Assembly: GCF_002899945.2 (NCBI RefSeq)
Contig: NZ_PPEG02000008.1
Location: 124,001-188,000, forward strand
Reading direction: 5' to 3'
Length of the DNA stretch: 64,000 nt
DNA from: Chryseobacterium viscerum
GTDB taxonomy: Bacteria; Bacteroidota; Bacteroidia; Flavobacteriales; Weeksellaceae
Shown here in pieces: positions 50,491 to 58,225 of the stretch. The notes under the pieces are model-generated. The model worked only from the letters and a program-made list of their open reading frames with translations. It was not told where the DNA came from and searched no databases. Positions within the stretch are counted from its first letter, which is position 1, and each line of letters starts with the position of its first letter. Made by a program: the position numbers and the translations under genes.

Positions 50491-50572
50491 AGATACTCTG
50501 CGTTCAACTGAAAAGCTGAACAAGTAGTAAAATTTAAAATTAAGAAAGAGTAAAATTTAAAAAATTAAAGTT

Positions 50573-51211
50573 ATGAAAAAGTTAATTTTAGGATTAGCGT
50601 TAACTGCAGGAACATTCGCATTCGCTCAACAGACAACAAACACATCTTCTTCTAACCCAGTAACATTTGGGGTAAAAGGTGGGATGAACGTATCTTCACT
50701 TTCAAAAGATAGTGGTCTAGACGATCAGAAATCTAAAATAGGATTCAACGCAGGTGTATTTGCAAACATTCCATTAGCAAGTTCATTTAGTGTTCAACCG
50801 GAGGTGCAATACTCGCAATACGGTAATAAATCTAATTATACTTTGGCTGGAACAAAATATTCAGCTTCTACTAAATTAGATTATATTACAGTTCCGGTAA
50901 TGTTCCAGTATAACCTGATCCCTGATCTTTATGTAGAAGCAGGACCAGAATTCGGTTTTATGGTAAGTGCTAAGAACAAGTTCAAAAATGAATCTAATGG
51001 ACAGTCATCTACTACAGATAACTACAAAGACAATCTAAGCACATTCAACTTTGGTATCGGTCTTGGTGCTGGATATTACTTCACACCGAACTTAGGACTT
51101 ACTGCAAGATATGTGGCAGGTTTAACAGATGTAGCGAAAAACAGACCTAGCGGATCTGATGCTACAAGAAACAACCTATTCCAGGTAGGTTTAGCTTATA
51201 AATTTAAATAA
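50573..51211 (+). CDS. outer-membrane beta-barrel protein (tandem paralogue 1)
   Basis: 212 residues. Signal peptide 'LILGLALTAGTFAFAQ', a short Thr/Ser-rich spacer and an eight-strand-like barrel: 'VTFGVKGGMNVSSLS', 'GFNAGVFANIPLASSFSVQPEVQYSQYG', 'YITVPVMFQYNLIPDLYVEAGPEFGFMVSAK', 'FNFGIGLGAGYYFTPNLGLTARYVAGLTDV' and a terminal aromatic 'FQVGLAYKFK', the usual BAM signal. It belongs to the OMP_b-brl_2 / PorT-like porin family; function unknown. First of five related genes in a row. Confidence 0.92.
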   Translation: MKKLILGLALTAGTFAFAQQTTNTSSSNPVTFGVKGGMNVSSLSKDSGLDDQKSKIGFNAGVFANIPLASSFSVQPEVQYSQYGNKSNYTLAGTKYSASTKLDYITVPVMFQYNLIPDLYVEAGPEFGFMVSAKNKFKNESNGQSSTTDNYKDNLSTFNFGIGLGAGYYFTPNLGLTARYVAGLTDVAKNRPSGSDATRNNLFQVGLAYKFK

Positions 51212-51248
51212 GCTTATCCATTCACTAACAAATTTTATATTCAATAGA

Positions 51249-51284
51249 AAAGATCAGATTAATTTTTTAATCTGGTCTTTTTTT
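51249..51284 (+). terminator. terminator of barrel gene 1
   Basis: 14-bp stem 51249-51262 with 51267-51280 (one G.U pair), 4-nt loop, T tail. It is preceded by TATTCAATAGAAAA, a lead-in also seen before the orphan hairpin at 53192. Confidence 0.8.
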
Positions 51285-51386
51285 ATGTTAATTTTTTATT
51301 GAGTTCATAAAAGGTTAAACATACCTCCCAAAATGTTGATTTTTTCATCTGTTAAAAAAACGATAAATTCTTTATTCATGGGATTC

Positions 51387-51403
51387 ACGGCATGTTGTTT
51401 GTT
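51387..51403 (+). promoter_or_regulatory. -24/-12 motif of barrel gene 2
   Basis: CACGGCATGTTGTTTGTT keeps GG-N10-G (GG 51389-51390, G 51401), though the first base of the TGGC core is C and the -12 dinucleotide is GT. Predicted leader about 31 nt. Confidence 0.45.
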
Positions 51404-51444
51404 GATTGTCGGATGTTAAACAAGTTAAAAAATAAAACTAATCT

Positions 51445-52074
51445 ATGAAAAAGATTTTTCTAGGCCTGGCTCTTATTGCAGGTACTTTTGCTTTTGCTCA
51501 AAGCACATCCACTTCAACTGAAACAACTGCTTCATCAGCACCATCTTCTTCTAAAATCAAATTCGGTTTAAAGGCAGGACTTAATGTATCCAACCTTTCT
51601 AATATGGATATGAATTCAAAAGCGGGATTTTATGGTGGTGTTTTTGTGAATATTCCTGTATCAAAGGATTTTTCTATTCAACCGGAAGTATTGTATAGTA
51701 CTGTAGGAGCAAAAGAAAAAGGGGGTCGTGAGGCAAAACTTAATTTAGAATATGTTTCCATTCCGGTAATGTTTCAATACAAAGCGCTTTCTAACTTTTA
51801 TGTAGAAGCGGGTCCTCAATTTAGTTTCTTAACGGATGCTAGACTGAAAGACGATGTATCAAGTTTACAGCTTAAAAATGCAACCAGAGGTTTTGATTTT
51901 GGAATCGGCTTGGGTGCAGGTTATAATTTCACCAAAAACATTGGTGTAAATGTAAGATATACTGCAGGATTATCTGATATTGTAAACAAAAGTCAAAGAT
52001 ATCACTATGGATATGACCGATCAGGTTCTGTGAAAAACAATGTATTCCAGGTAGGAGTAAATTACAAATTCTAA
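51445..52074 (+). CDS. outer-membrane beta-barrel protein (tandem paralogue 2)
   Basis: 209 residues: signal peptide 'IFLGLALIAGTFAFAQ', Ser/Thr-rich spacer, then 'IKFGLKAGLNVSNLS', 'AGFYGGVFVNIPVSKDFSIQPEVLYSTVGAK', 'LEYVSIPVMFQYKALSNFYVEAGPQFSFLTDAR' and 'FDFGIGLGAGYNFTKNIGVNVRYTAGLSDI', ending FQVGVNYKF. Closest to paralogue 3 by eye. Confidence 0.92.
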   Translation: MKKIFLGLALIAGTFAFAQSTSTSTETTASSAPSSSKIKFGLKAGLNVSNLSNMDMNSKAGFYGGVFVNIPVSKDFSIQPEVLYSTVGAKEKGGREAKLNLEYVSIPVMFQYKALSNFYVEAGPQFSFLTDARLKDDVSSLQLKNATRGFDFGIGLGAGYNFTKNIGVNVRYTAGLSDIVNKSQRYHYGYDRSGSVKNNVFQVGVNYKF

Positions 52075-52117
52075 AGCATTATCAGCTTTTTACGACAAGT
52101 TTTTATAATTAAAGTAG

Positions 52118-52148
52118 ATCCGGGCTCATTTTGAGCCCGGATTTTTTA
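52118..52148 (+). terminator. terminator of barrel gene 2
   Basis: Perfect 11-bp GC-rich stem ATCCGGGCTCA/TGAGCCCGGAT, 3-nt loop, T tail. Confidence 0.85.
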
Positions 52149-52214
52149 TACAAAAGCAAGGATTCCACTTATGTAAATAGCTTTAAAACAATAAGTTAAT
52201 CACATTCACCAACT

Positions 52215-52230
52215 TTGGCACACCGTTTGA
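52215..52230 (+). promoter_or_regulatory. -24/-12 motif of barrel gene 3
   Basis: TTGGCACACCGTTTGA has the exact -24 element TTGGCAC and GG-N10-G; the -12 end is TTGA. Predicted leader about 40 nt. Confidence 0.6.
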
Positions 52231-52281
52231 TTCTTAATGAAATGTTAAATAAAACTTAAAAACTATTAAAATATAAAACTT

Positions 52282-52866
52282 ATGAAAAAGTTAATTTTAG
52301 GCCTTGCCTTAGTAGCAGGTACTTTTACTTTCGCTCAGAAGACTTCAACTTCTACTGCTTCATCTTCTCCAGTGAGATTCGGAGTAAAAGCAGGTCTTAA
52401 TGTTTCTAGCATTTCTAACAGTGATTTAAATTCAAAAGCAGGATTTTATGGTGGTGTTTTCGCAAACATTCCAGTAGCACAGGACTTCTCTGTACAGCCT
52501 GAAGTATTATACAGTGGTATGGGTGCTAAACTTAAATCTAACAGTGATGTGAAACTTAATATGGATTATATCGCAGTACCAGTAATGTTACAGTACAACT
52601 TGATTCCTAACCTATATGTAGAGGCTGGACCTCAATTCGGTTTCCTTATCAGTGCTAAAGGAAAAAGTAACGGTAATTCTGTAGACGTTAAAGATAACTT
52701 CAAATCTTTTGATTTCGGAATTGGTCTTGGAGCTGGATATTATTTCACACAAAATATCGGAGTGAATGTAAGATATACCGCTGGATTATCTGATGTTCCT
52801 AAAAACAATACTGGTGATGCTTCAAGAAACGGAGTATTCCAGGTAGGTTTAGCTTATAAATTCTAA
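52282..52866 (+). CDS. outer-membrane beta-barrel protein (tandem paralogue 3)
   Basis: 194 residues, the shortest of the five: signal peptide 'LILGLALVAGTFTFAQ', then 'VRFGVKAGLNVSSIS', 'AGFYGGVFANIPVAQDFSVQPEVLYSGMGAK', 'MDYIAVPVMLQYNLIPNLYVEAGPQFGFLISAK' and 'FDFGIGLGAGYYFTQNIGVNVRYTAGLSDV', ending FQVGLAYKF. Confidence 0.92.
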   Translation: MKKLILGLALVAGTFTFAQKTSTSTASSSPVRFGVKAGLNVSSISNSDLNSKAGFYGGVFANIPVAQDFSVQPEVLYSGMGAKLKSNSDVKLNMDYIAVPVMLQYNLIPNLYVEAGPQFGFLISAKGKSNGNSVDVKDNFKSFDFGIGLGAGYYFTQNIGVNVRYTAGLSDVPKNNTGDASRNGVFQVGLAYKF

Positions 52867-52910
52867 AAACTGAATTCAGTTTTTAGACAGCAAAACTTTA
52901 TATTCAATAC

Positions 52911-52940
52911 AAAGCCGGATTAATTTTATCCGGCTTTTTT
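52911..52940 (+). terminator. terminator of barrel gene 3
   Basis: Perfect 10-bp stem AAAGCCGGAT/ATCCGGCTTT with a 7-nt loop and T tail, preceded by TATTCAATAC. Confidence 0.8.
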
Positions 52941-52954
52941 ATTTGACATCTATT

Positions 52955-52970
52955 TTGGCAAGAAATTTGC
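52955..52970 (+). promoter_or_regulatory. orphan -24/-12 (sigma-54-like) promoter
   Basis: TTGGCAAGAAATTTGC matches TTGGCA-N6-TTGC with exact GG-N10-GC spacing, one of the two best matches in the array. No gene starts within 300 bp, but a hairpin with a T tail follows at 53192-53229. Confidence 0.6.
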
Positions 52971-52981
52971 GTAGTGAGTAG

Positions 52982-53230
52982 TGATTGTACTCTATTTCGG
53001 AAATCCTCAACTTACGGTTTCTGTTTTTACAATAAAATAAGTATTGATTCTTTTGAACAATCAATTGAATTTCAAAACTGAAATCTAACTATTACCATTA
53101 TAAACTTTTTCCCGAAAACTACATTAGAGTGCACAGCAGAATACTGAAACGTATTTTGTCTATATAATTAAGATACATTTTGATTTCAATAGAAAAAGTC
53201 AGGTTTATTTGTTTAAGTCTGACTTTTTCG
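52982..53230 (+). other. possible short transcript or eroded sixth barrel unit
   Basis: About 250 bp between the orphan promoter and a terminator hairpin, within the gene-free stretch 52867-53313. No reading frame is conserved with the barrels. The terminator lead-in TTTCAATAGAAAAAG matches that of barrel gene 1 (TATTCAATAGAAAAG), which suggests this is a barrel unit that lost its coding part, or a small RNA made from the leftover promoter and terminator. Confidence 0.4.
53192..53229 (+). terminator. orphan terminator hairpin
   Basis: 11-bp stem GAAAAAGTCAG/CTGACTTTTTC with a 16-nt loop; the 3' arm supplies the T run. No gene stops upstream of it. Confidence 0.6.
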
Positions 53231-53262
53231 CTTACTGCATGATTTTTATCACATTTCCCCTT

Positions 53263-53280
53263 TGTGGCAGGTGTTTTGTC
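53263..53280 (+). promoter_or_regulatory. -24/-12 motif of barrel gene 4
   Basis: TGTGGCAGGTGTTTTGTC keeps GG-N10-G (GG 53266-53267, G 53278). Predicted start near 53291, leader about 23 nt. Confidence 0.45.
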
Positions 53281-53313
53281 GCAATGAAGAAAATTAAATT
53301 AAAACTTTAAATC

Positions 53314-54018
53314 ATGAAGAAATTTTTTGCAGCACTTGCATTCACAAGTGTTCTTTTTGCAAATGCACAAGAAAAAACTCAGACAGCTTCTCCTTCATCT
53401 CCTGTTACATTTGGAGTTAAGGCAGGATTAAATGGTTCAACATTGACCAGAGGAGACGGTTATGAATATGATAACAACGAAAAAATGAAAGTAGGTTTTC
53501 ATGCAGGAGTATTCGCAAATATTCCGGTTTCAGCGAAATTTAGCATTCAGCCGGAACTTCTTTTCAGCCAACTGGGATCAAAATCAGATTACAACTACAG
53601 AACAAGCTCTGGCAATTACAGAAAAACACAGCACTATGATTACAGTACAACACTCAATTATCTTAGTCTTCCTGTAATGGTTCAGTATAATATTCTTCCT
53701 CAGCTTTATGTGGAAGCAGGTCCTGAATTTGGTTACTTGCTAGGTGGAAAAACAAAAGGAGACTTAACCACTATCGAGACTACCGGAAATTCAGTAACCA
53801 TTGACCATACTGAACATGTTTCGAAAAACATTTCAAAAAGTCTCTTTAACCGTTTCAATCTGGGAATAGGTATTGGTGCAGGGTATTACTTTACTCAAAA
53901 TTTTGCTGTTACAGCAAGATTTACGGCTGGTATTACTGAAGTGTACAAATACAACCAAGAAGAAGATAAGGTAAGAAATAATGCGCTTCAGATTGGGGTA
54001 GCTTATAAGTTTAAATAG
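53314..54018 (+). CDS. outer-membrane beta-barrel protein (tandem paralogue 4)
   Basis: 234 residues: signal peptide 'KFFAALAFTSVLFANAQ', then 'VTFGVKAGLNGSTLT', 'GFHAGVFANIPVSAKFSIQPELLFSQLGSK', 'LNYLSLPVMVQYNILPQLYVEAGPEFGYLLGGK' and 'FNLGIGIGAGYYFTQNFAVTARFTAGITEV', ending LQIGVAYKFK. Longer extracellular loops than paralogues 1-3 (NYRTSSGNYRKTQHYDYS; TIETTGNSVTIDHTEHV). Confidence 0.92.
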   Translation: MKKFFAALAFTSVLFANAQEKTQTASPSSPVTFGVKAGLNGSTLTRGDGYEYDNNEKMKVGFHAGVFANIPVSAKFSIQPELLFSQLGSKSDYNYRTSSGNYRKTQHYDYSTTLNYLSLPVMVQYNILPQLYVEAGPEFGYLLGGKTKGDLTTIETTGNSVTIDHTEHVSKNISKSLFNRFNLGIGIGAGYYFTQNFAVTARFTAGITEVYKYNQEEDKVRNNALQIGVAYKFK

Positions 54019-54042
54019 AGATATTTATTATTTTCAAAATTG

Positions 54043-54070
54043 ATACCGGACTTTTAAGTTCGGTATTTTT
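54043..54070 (+). terminator. terminator of barrel gene 4
   Basis: 11-bp stem 54043-54053 with 54056-54066, one G.U pair, followed by a T run. Confidence 0.75.
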
Positions 54071-54302
54071 TATTTCTCATGTTAAAAACATTCCGGACAA
54101 CTCATTATTTTTCTAAAAACCGTTTCTGATTTTTAAATTTTCATGATTTCAATTATCCACAATCAAGCTTTTTTACCATTGAGCATTTTTCATAAAATAT
54201 CACGTTTGGCAACCTATTTATTCATCGAAAAGTGATAAATGATTACAGAAAACGCATTCTGGAAACCGCCTGAAAAGCCTTATCAATAAGCATTTTCCAA
54301 CT

Positions 54303-54319
54303 TTGGCAAGCAATTTGCA
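54303..54319 (+). promoter_or_regulatory. -24/-12 motif of barrel gene 5
   Basis: TTGGCAAGCAATTTGCA is the best match in the array: TTGGCA, six bases, TTGC and exact GG-N10-GC. The gene-free gap 54019-54382 holds this motif, the gene 4 terminator and a weaker TTGGCA at 54206 that lacks the -12 G. Predicted leader about 53 nt. Confidence 0.7.
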
Positions 54320-54382
54320 AAATAATAGGAGTCTAATGATAAATCATACGACACACAAATAGTAAAATTATAAAATAAAATT

Positions 54383-55102
54383 ATGAAGAAGTTATTTTTA
54401 GGATTAGCATTAACTGCTGGTACGCTAGCTTTTGCTCAGGAGACAGAAACAAAGACAGAAACGAAAACAGTAAATGCATCACCGCTAAAAAAAGATGTTC
54501 AACCTATTAGATTCGGGATTAAAGCAGGGGGAAACTCAGCATACTTCAGCCAACAGAAGTTTGGAATCAATACTCAACAATTAGGTTTCCACGCAGGTGT
54601 ATTTGTTAATATTCCAATCTCAAAACAATTTAGCTTCCAACCAGAGGTATTGTATAACCAAATGGGAGCAAAAGATGTACTTTATTCTACAGAAACTGAT
54701 AACGGAGCGACGAATGTAAAAACTAAAGCACAAAGTAGAGTAAACATGAACTATATTTCAGTTCCATTAATGGTTCAAATGAGACCTACTGATAAGTTTT
54801 ATATTGAAGCAGGACCTGAATTCAGTTATTTCATTAATGGAAAAAACAAAGGTGAAACTACAGTAGCAAGTACTACTGGTGGGGTTACTACAACCACTTC
54901 AAGTTCTCACTCTGCAGATATCGACAAAGACATGATCAACCAATTCAACTTTGGTTTAGGTCTTGGTTTAGGGTATGATATCACTTCCAATATCGGGATC
55001 AGTGCAAGATATGTAAACAGCTTGACAAAGATCGATAAGAGCAGACCTGCAGCTGAAAATAACAACAGAGTATTTCAGTTAGGTTTGAACTATAAATTTT
55101 AA
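54383..55102 (+). CDS. outer-membrane beta-barrel protein (tandem paralogue 5)
   Basis: 239 residues: signal peptide 'LFLGLALTAGTLAFAQ', a TETKTETKT spacer, then 'IRFGIKAGGNSAYFS', 'GFHAGVFVNIPISKQFSFQPEVLYNQMGAK', 'MNYISVPLMVQMRPTDKFYIEAGPEFSYFINGK' and 'FNFGLGLGLGYDITSNIGISARYVNSLTKI', ending FQLGLNYKF. The Thr/Ser-rich loop near residues 160-175 is probably extracellular. Confidence 0.92.
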   Translation: MKKLFLGLALTAGTLAFAQETETKTETKTVNASPLKKDVQPIRFGIKAGGNSAYFSQQKFGINTQQLGFHAGVFVNIPISKQFSFQPEVLYNQMGAKDVLYSTETDNGATNVKTKAQSRVNMNYISVPLMVQMRPTDKFYIEAGPEFSYFINGKNKGETTVASTTGGVTTTTSSSHSADIDKDMINQFNFGLGLGLGYDITSNIGISARYVNSLTKIDKSRPAAENNNRVFQLGLNYKF

Positions 55103-55149
55103 TTATAGAACCAATTTTTTAACCCCAAGTACAGCCATCTGTACGCATA

Positions 55150-55180
55150 AAATAGCCGGAAGAATTTCTTCCGGCTATTT
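55150..55180 (+). terminator. terminator of barrel gene 5
   Basis: 15-bp near-perfect stem AAATAGCCGGAAGAA/TTCTTCCGGCTATTT with a T-rich tail; it also faces the GDPD gene and may work both ways. Confidence 0.85.
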
Positions 55181-55210
55181 ATTATTGTAAGTACAGCTAT
55201 GTAAATATGT

Positions 55211-56158
55211 TTACTCAAATATTCTCGGATCATCACTGATTACACCGTCAATTCCCATCTCTTTTAATTCCTGTAATCTCTCTTTTGAGTTGACGGTCCA
55301 GGGAATCACTTTCATCCCTAATGCATGGCATTCCTGTATTAATTGGGGAGTAATAAGAGTATGATCAGGACTGTAAATAGTCGGGGTAAAACTCAGGAAT
55401 TTCATATCTCCGGATACTCCATTCAGATGGTCAGGATACATCTTGAATTTTTCTACAGGAATATTTTTAAAATAAGCCTGCTGCTGCGCCAGTTTTTTAT
55501 CATCCACTTTCTCTACCAGCAAAGCGGTCATGATTTTAGGATATTGCTTATGAAGGATTTCCAGTGTTCTTGGATCAAAAGACTGAATAATGACCCTATC
55601 CTGGATTTTTTTCTCTACGATAATCTTCATCATCAGATCAACAAATTCTTTCGGTTCGGGATGAAATATATGATCTGAGAACGGTCGGGTTTTAGTTTCT
55701 ATATTATAAAAAGGTAGTGGTCTTTTCAGTTCACGGGCATACGACTCGCACGCATCTATGACGTCTGAAAAGAGGGGTTTTTGAGCCTTCATTTTCTTTT
55801 GATCAGGATAATTATTCAATTTCTTTAATCCTACATCAAAAGTTTTAATCTTTGCATAGGGCATCTCATAGATTTTATAATAAAAACCTGAGTCTTTTGG
55901 AATATAGGTTCCATCCGGCTTTGTGACCAATTCAGGAGAAAGGAAGGAATCATGAGAAAGAATTACCTCTTTATCTTTGGTGATGGCCAGATCCATTTCC
56001 AGCGTTGTGATGTTCATTTTCAGAGCGTTCTTCATGGCCGGGATTGTATTTTCGGGGTAAAGAGATTTTCCACCGCGATGTGCCTGTTTGTCGAAAGACT
56101 GTGAAGAATAAAGTTGGGCACATACCAGAAAAATACCCGTCAAAAATACGTTTTTCAT
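55211..56158 (-). CDS. exported glycerophosphodiester phosphodiesterase family protein
   Basis: 315 residues: signal peptide 'FLTGIFLVCAQLYSSQ' then a GDPD TIM barrel with 'KQAHRGGKSLYPENTIPAMKNAL' (catalytic His-Arg and ENT), 'TTLEMDLAITKDKEVILSHDSFL' (E.D and HD) and 'MKVIPWTVNSKERLQELKEMGIDGVISDDP' as the terminal signature. It releases glycerol-3-phosphate from lipid head groups, in the periplasm or on the surface. Confidence 0.92.
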   Translation of the reverse strand: MKNVFLTGIFLVCAQLYSSQSFDKQAHRGGKSLYPENTIPAMKNALKMNITTLEMDLAITKDKEVILSHDSFLSPELVTKPDGTYIPKDSGFYYKIYEMPYAKIKTFDVGLKKLNNYPDQKKMKAQKPLFSDVIDACESYARELKRPLPFYNIETKTRPFSDHIFHPEPKEFVDLMMKIIVEKKIQDRVIIQSFDPRTLEILHKQYPKIMTALLVEKVDDKKLAQQQAYFKNIPVEKFKMYPDHLNGVSGDMKFLSFTPTIYSPDHTLITPQLIQECHALGMKVIPWTVNSKERLQELKEMGIDGVISDDPRIFE

Positions 56159-56246
56159 ATCCTGAAGTTTTAATCTGACAAAATTAAAACTTCGTTGTGT
56201 ACTGTATAATACAGGAATATTAAGCTTTTGCTACATTTATAAAATA

Positions 56247-56276
56247 AAAGAGCCAGGGACAGCCCTAGCTCTTTTT
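56247..56276 (-). terminator. terminator of purF
   Basis: AAAAGAGC (56247-56254) pairs with GCTCTTTT (56269-56276), with AGGG/CCCT inside after a mismatch; T-rich run on the minus strand after it. Confidence 0.75.
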
Positions 56277-56299
56277 GTTTTTATATTTCAATAAAGATA

Positions 56300-57799
56300 T
56301 TAATTGAATAATTCTACCTCCTCTCCTTTTTCTACCGGATATTCTTCAGTAAAGCATCCGAAACAGTGATTGGCAGATCCTAAAATAGTTTTCAGGTTAT
56401 CAATACTTAAAAACTCTAAAGAATCTACTCCCAGATAGTTTTTAAGTTCCTCTGTAGTCATATTCGCAGAGATCAAATCATCTTTAGACGGAGTATCAAT
56501 TCCCAGATAACATGGAGCAATAATAGGTGGAGAAACACTTCTGAAGTGGATCTCTTTTACGCCTGCATCTTTTAAAATTTTAACCAGTCTCTTTGATGTT
56601 GTCCCACGAACAATAGAGTCATCAATGATCACTACTCTCTTATCCTTCATTTCGGAGATGATTGGGTTCAGTTTAAGGTTCACTACCCTTTCTCTCATCT
56701 CCTGTGTAGGAACAATGAAACTTCTTCCGATATATCTGTTTTTGATCAAAACAGGACGGAAAGGTATTCCTGAAGCTTTAGAGAAGCCAATTGCAGCCGG
56801 AACTCCGGAATCCGGAACTCCAATAACCAAATCGGCATCTACAGGAGCCTGCTCCCAGATCTTCTCCCCTGATTTTTCTCTGATCTCATATACATTGATG
56901 TTTTCTAAGGTAGAGTCAGGTCTTGCAAAATAAATGTATTCAAAAGAACATATTCTCTGCTTTCCTTTCGCCTCATCCATCATGTAAGAGTGAAGTTTTC
57001 CAGGTTCGTTTTCATTGGTATAAATGATCTCTCCCGGAAGGATATCACGTACATACTGAGCTCCTACTGCATCTAGTGCAACAGACTCTGAAGCAACTAC
57101 GTAAGACCTTTCGTCGATAGCTCCTAACACCAATGGACGAATTCCGTTGAAGTCTCTGAATGCAAAGAATTTGTTTCTTGTCATCCCAACTACAGAATAA
57201 GCTCCTTCGATCTTTTCCATCGTTGCTTTAATCGCTCCACGAAGACCTAAATCAAGGTTTTTCTGGATCAGTCTCAGGATCACTTCAGAATCGGATGTAG
57301 CTCTGAAAACAACGCCTTCAGCTTCTAATTCTGTTTTTAGTTCTCTCGCGTTGGTAAGGTTACCATTGTGCGCTATAGAAAGTATAATCTGGTCATATTC
57401 GTTTTTCGCGAAAAATGGCTGGAAGTTATATTTCTTTTTATCTCCTGCAGTGGTATAACGGGTATGCCCAATTGCAGAATTTCCCATAAAAGTTTCAGGT
57501 TCCTGAATGTCTTTATAAACATCTAAAACCAGTCCCTCGTCTTTCATGTTGGTAATTCTTCCATCTTTTAACACGGAAATACCACAAGCCTCCTGACCTC
57601 TGTGCTGTAATGCAAAAAGCCCGAACTGTGAAAGAGAGAAAGTATCCAGATCATTATCCGAATACAATCCGAAGATCCCACATTCTTCATTAGGAGCATC
57701 CAATCTTTCCTCTTCCTGAGTTCTGAAAAGATTTCTCCCGTAAGTCTGGGTTTCAAACTGTTTTAAATATTCACTTTTATGAATGTCTAAACTTTTCAT
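56300..57799 (-). CDS. purF: amidophosphoribosyltransferase
   Basis: 499 residues. Residues 1-39 are a propeptide; Cys40 in 'NEECGIFGLYSD' becomes the N-terminal nucleophile of the glutaminase domain. The phosphoribosyltransferase PRPP loop is 'RVVIIDDSIVRGTTSKR'. C-terminal 'HCFGCFTEEYP' and 'RICSFEYIYFARPDS' carry the cysteines typical of the iron-sulphur (B. subtilis-type) enzyme. It commits PRPP to purine synthesis. In this genome a four-helix-bundle gene in inverted repeats separates it from purC. Confidence 0.95.
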   Translation of the reverse strand: MKSLDIHKSEYLKQFETQTYGRNLFRTQEEERLDAPNEECGIFGLYSDNDLDTFSLSQFGLFALQHRGQEACGISVLKDGRITNMKDEGLVLDVYKDIQEPETFMGNSAIGHTRYTTAGDKKKYNFQPFFAKNEYDQIILSIAHNGNLTNARELKTELEAEGVVFRATSDSEVILRLIQKNLDLGLRGAIKATMEKIEGAYSVVGMTRNKFFAFRDFNGIRPLVLGAIDERSYVVASESVALDAVGAQYVRDILPGEIIYTNENEPGKLHSYMMDEAKGKQRICSFEYIYFARPDSTLENINVYEIREKSGEKIWEQAPVDADLVIGVPDSGVPAAIGFSKASGIPFRPVLIKNRYIGRSFIVPTQEMRERVVNLKLNPIISEMKDKRVVIIDDSIVRGTTSKRLVKILKDAGVKEIHFRSVSPPIIAPCYLGIDTPSKDDLISANMTTEELKNYLGVDSLEFLSIDNLKTILGSANHCFGCFTEEYPVEKGEEVELFN

Positions 57800-57810
57800 T
57801 TCTATTTTTT

Positions 57811-57850
57811 CTAATGATTAGAAGTTAGATATTAGATGTTAGAAATTAGT
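57811..57850. repeat. left inverted repeat of the four-helix-bundle element
   Basis: Five 7-bp units: TTAGAAG TTAGATA TTAGATG TTAGAAA TTAGTCT, after ATGA. It contains ATTAGAAGTTAGATATTAGA, which recurs exactly in inverse form at 58226-58261; this copy has one extra heptad (TGTTAGA). Confidence 0.75.
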
Positions 57851-57865
57851 CTAAGTTAACTTCAA

Positions 57866-58225
57866 TTATAATTTTAAACTTGCTTTTAATGAATAGATCA
57901 TTTTCTGAATTTCAGCTAAAAGTTCTTTTAAGGGAGCTATTTTTGTTTCAGAAATAAAATTCAAATCAATCAATAACTGAAGCTGTGTTTGTAGTTCATA
58001 GGTAGAACCAAACGCAATTCCGAGAAACTGGTAAAATTCATTTTTATTATTTCTTCCGGCTCCTTCTGCAATATTAGACGGTATTGAAACAGCACATCTT
58101 CTGATTTGAGATTGTAGTCCGAATTTTTCTTCCACTGGCAATTCAGCTGAGATCACATAAACCTCTTTAACTAAAGCCATTGATTTGTTCCAGACTTTCA
58201 AATCTTCTATCCGGTGCGATTTCAT
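57866..58225 (-). CDS. four-helix-bundle protein (23S rRNA intervening-sequence protein family)
   Basis: 119 residues with the family signature: 'IEDLKVWNKSMALVKEVYVISAELPVEEKFGLQSQIRRCAVSIPSNIAEGAGRNNKNEFYQFLGIAFGSTYELQTQLQLLIDL'. The 'R.AVSIPSNIAEG..R' and 'GS..EL.TQL.L' blocks identify the S23 / TIGR02436 family, found in IVS elements of rRNA genes, near diversity-generating retroelements (Avd-like) and, often, as isolated genes of unknown role. It lies between purC and purF, and its ATG is immediately next to the right repeat arm, so the whole gene sits in a repeat-bounded cassette. Confidence 0.92.
   Translation of the reverse strand: MKSHRIEDLKVWNKSMALVKEVYVISAELPVEEKFGLQSQIRRCAVSIPSNIAEGAGRNNKNEFYQFLGIAFGSTYELQTQLQLLIDLNFISETKIAPLKELLAEIQKMIYSLKASLKL

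Noticed and set aside
54205..54220. TTGGCA at 54205 as a further sigma-54-like site
   Set aside because: The base 12 bp after the first G is A, not G (TTTATT), so the -12 element is missing.
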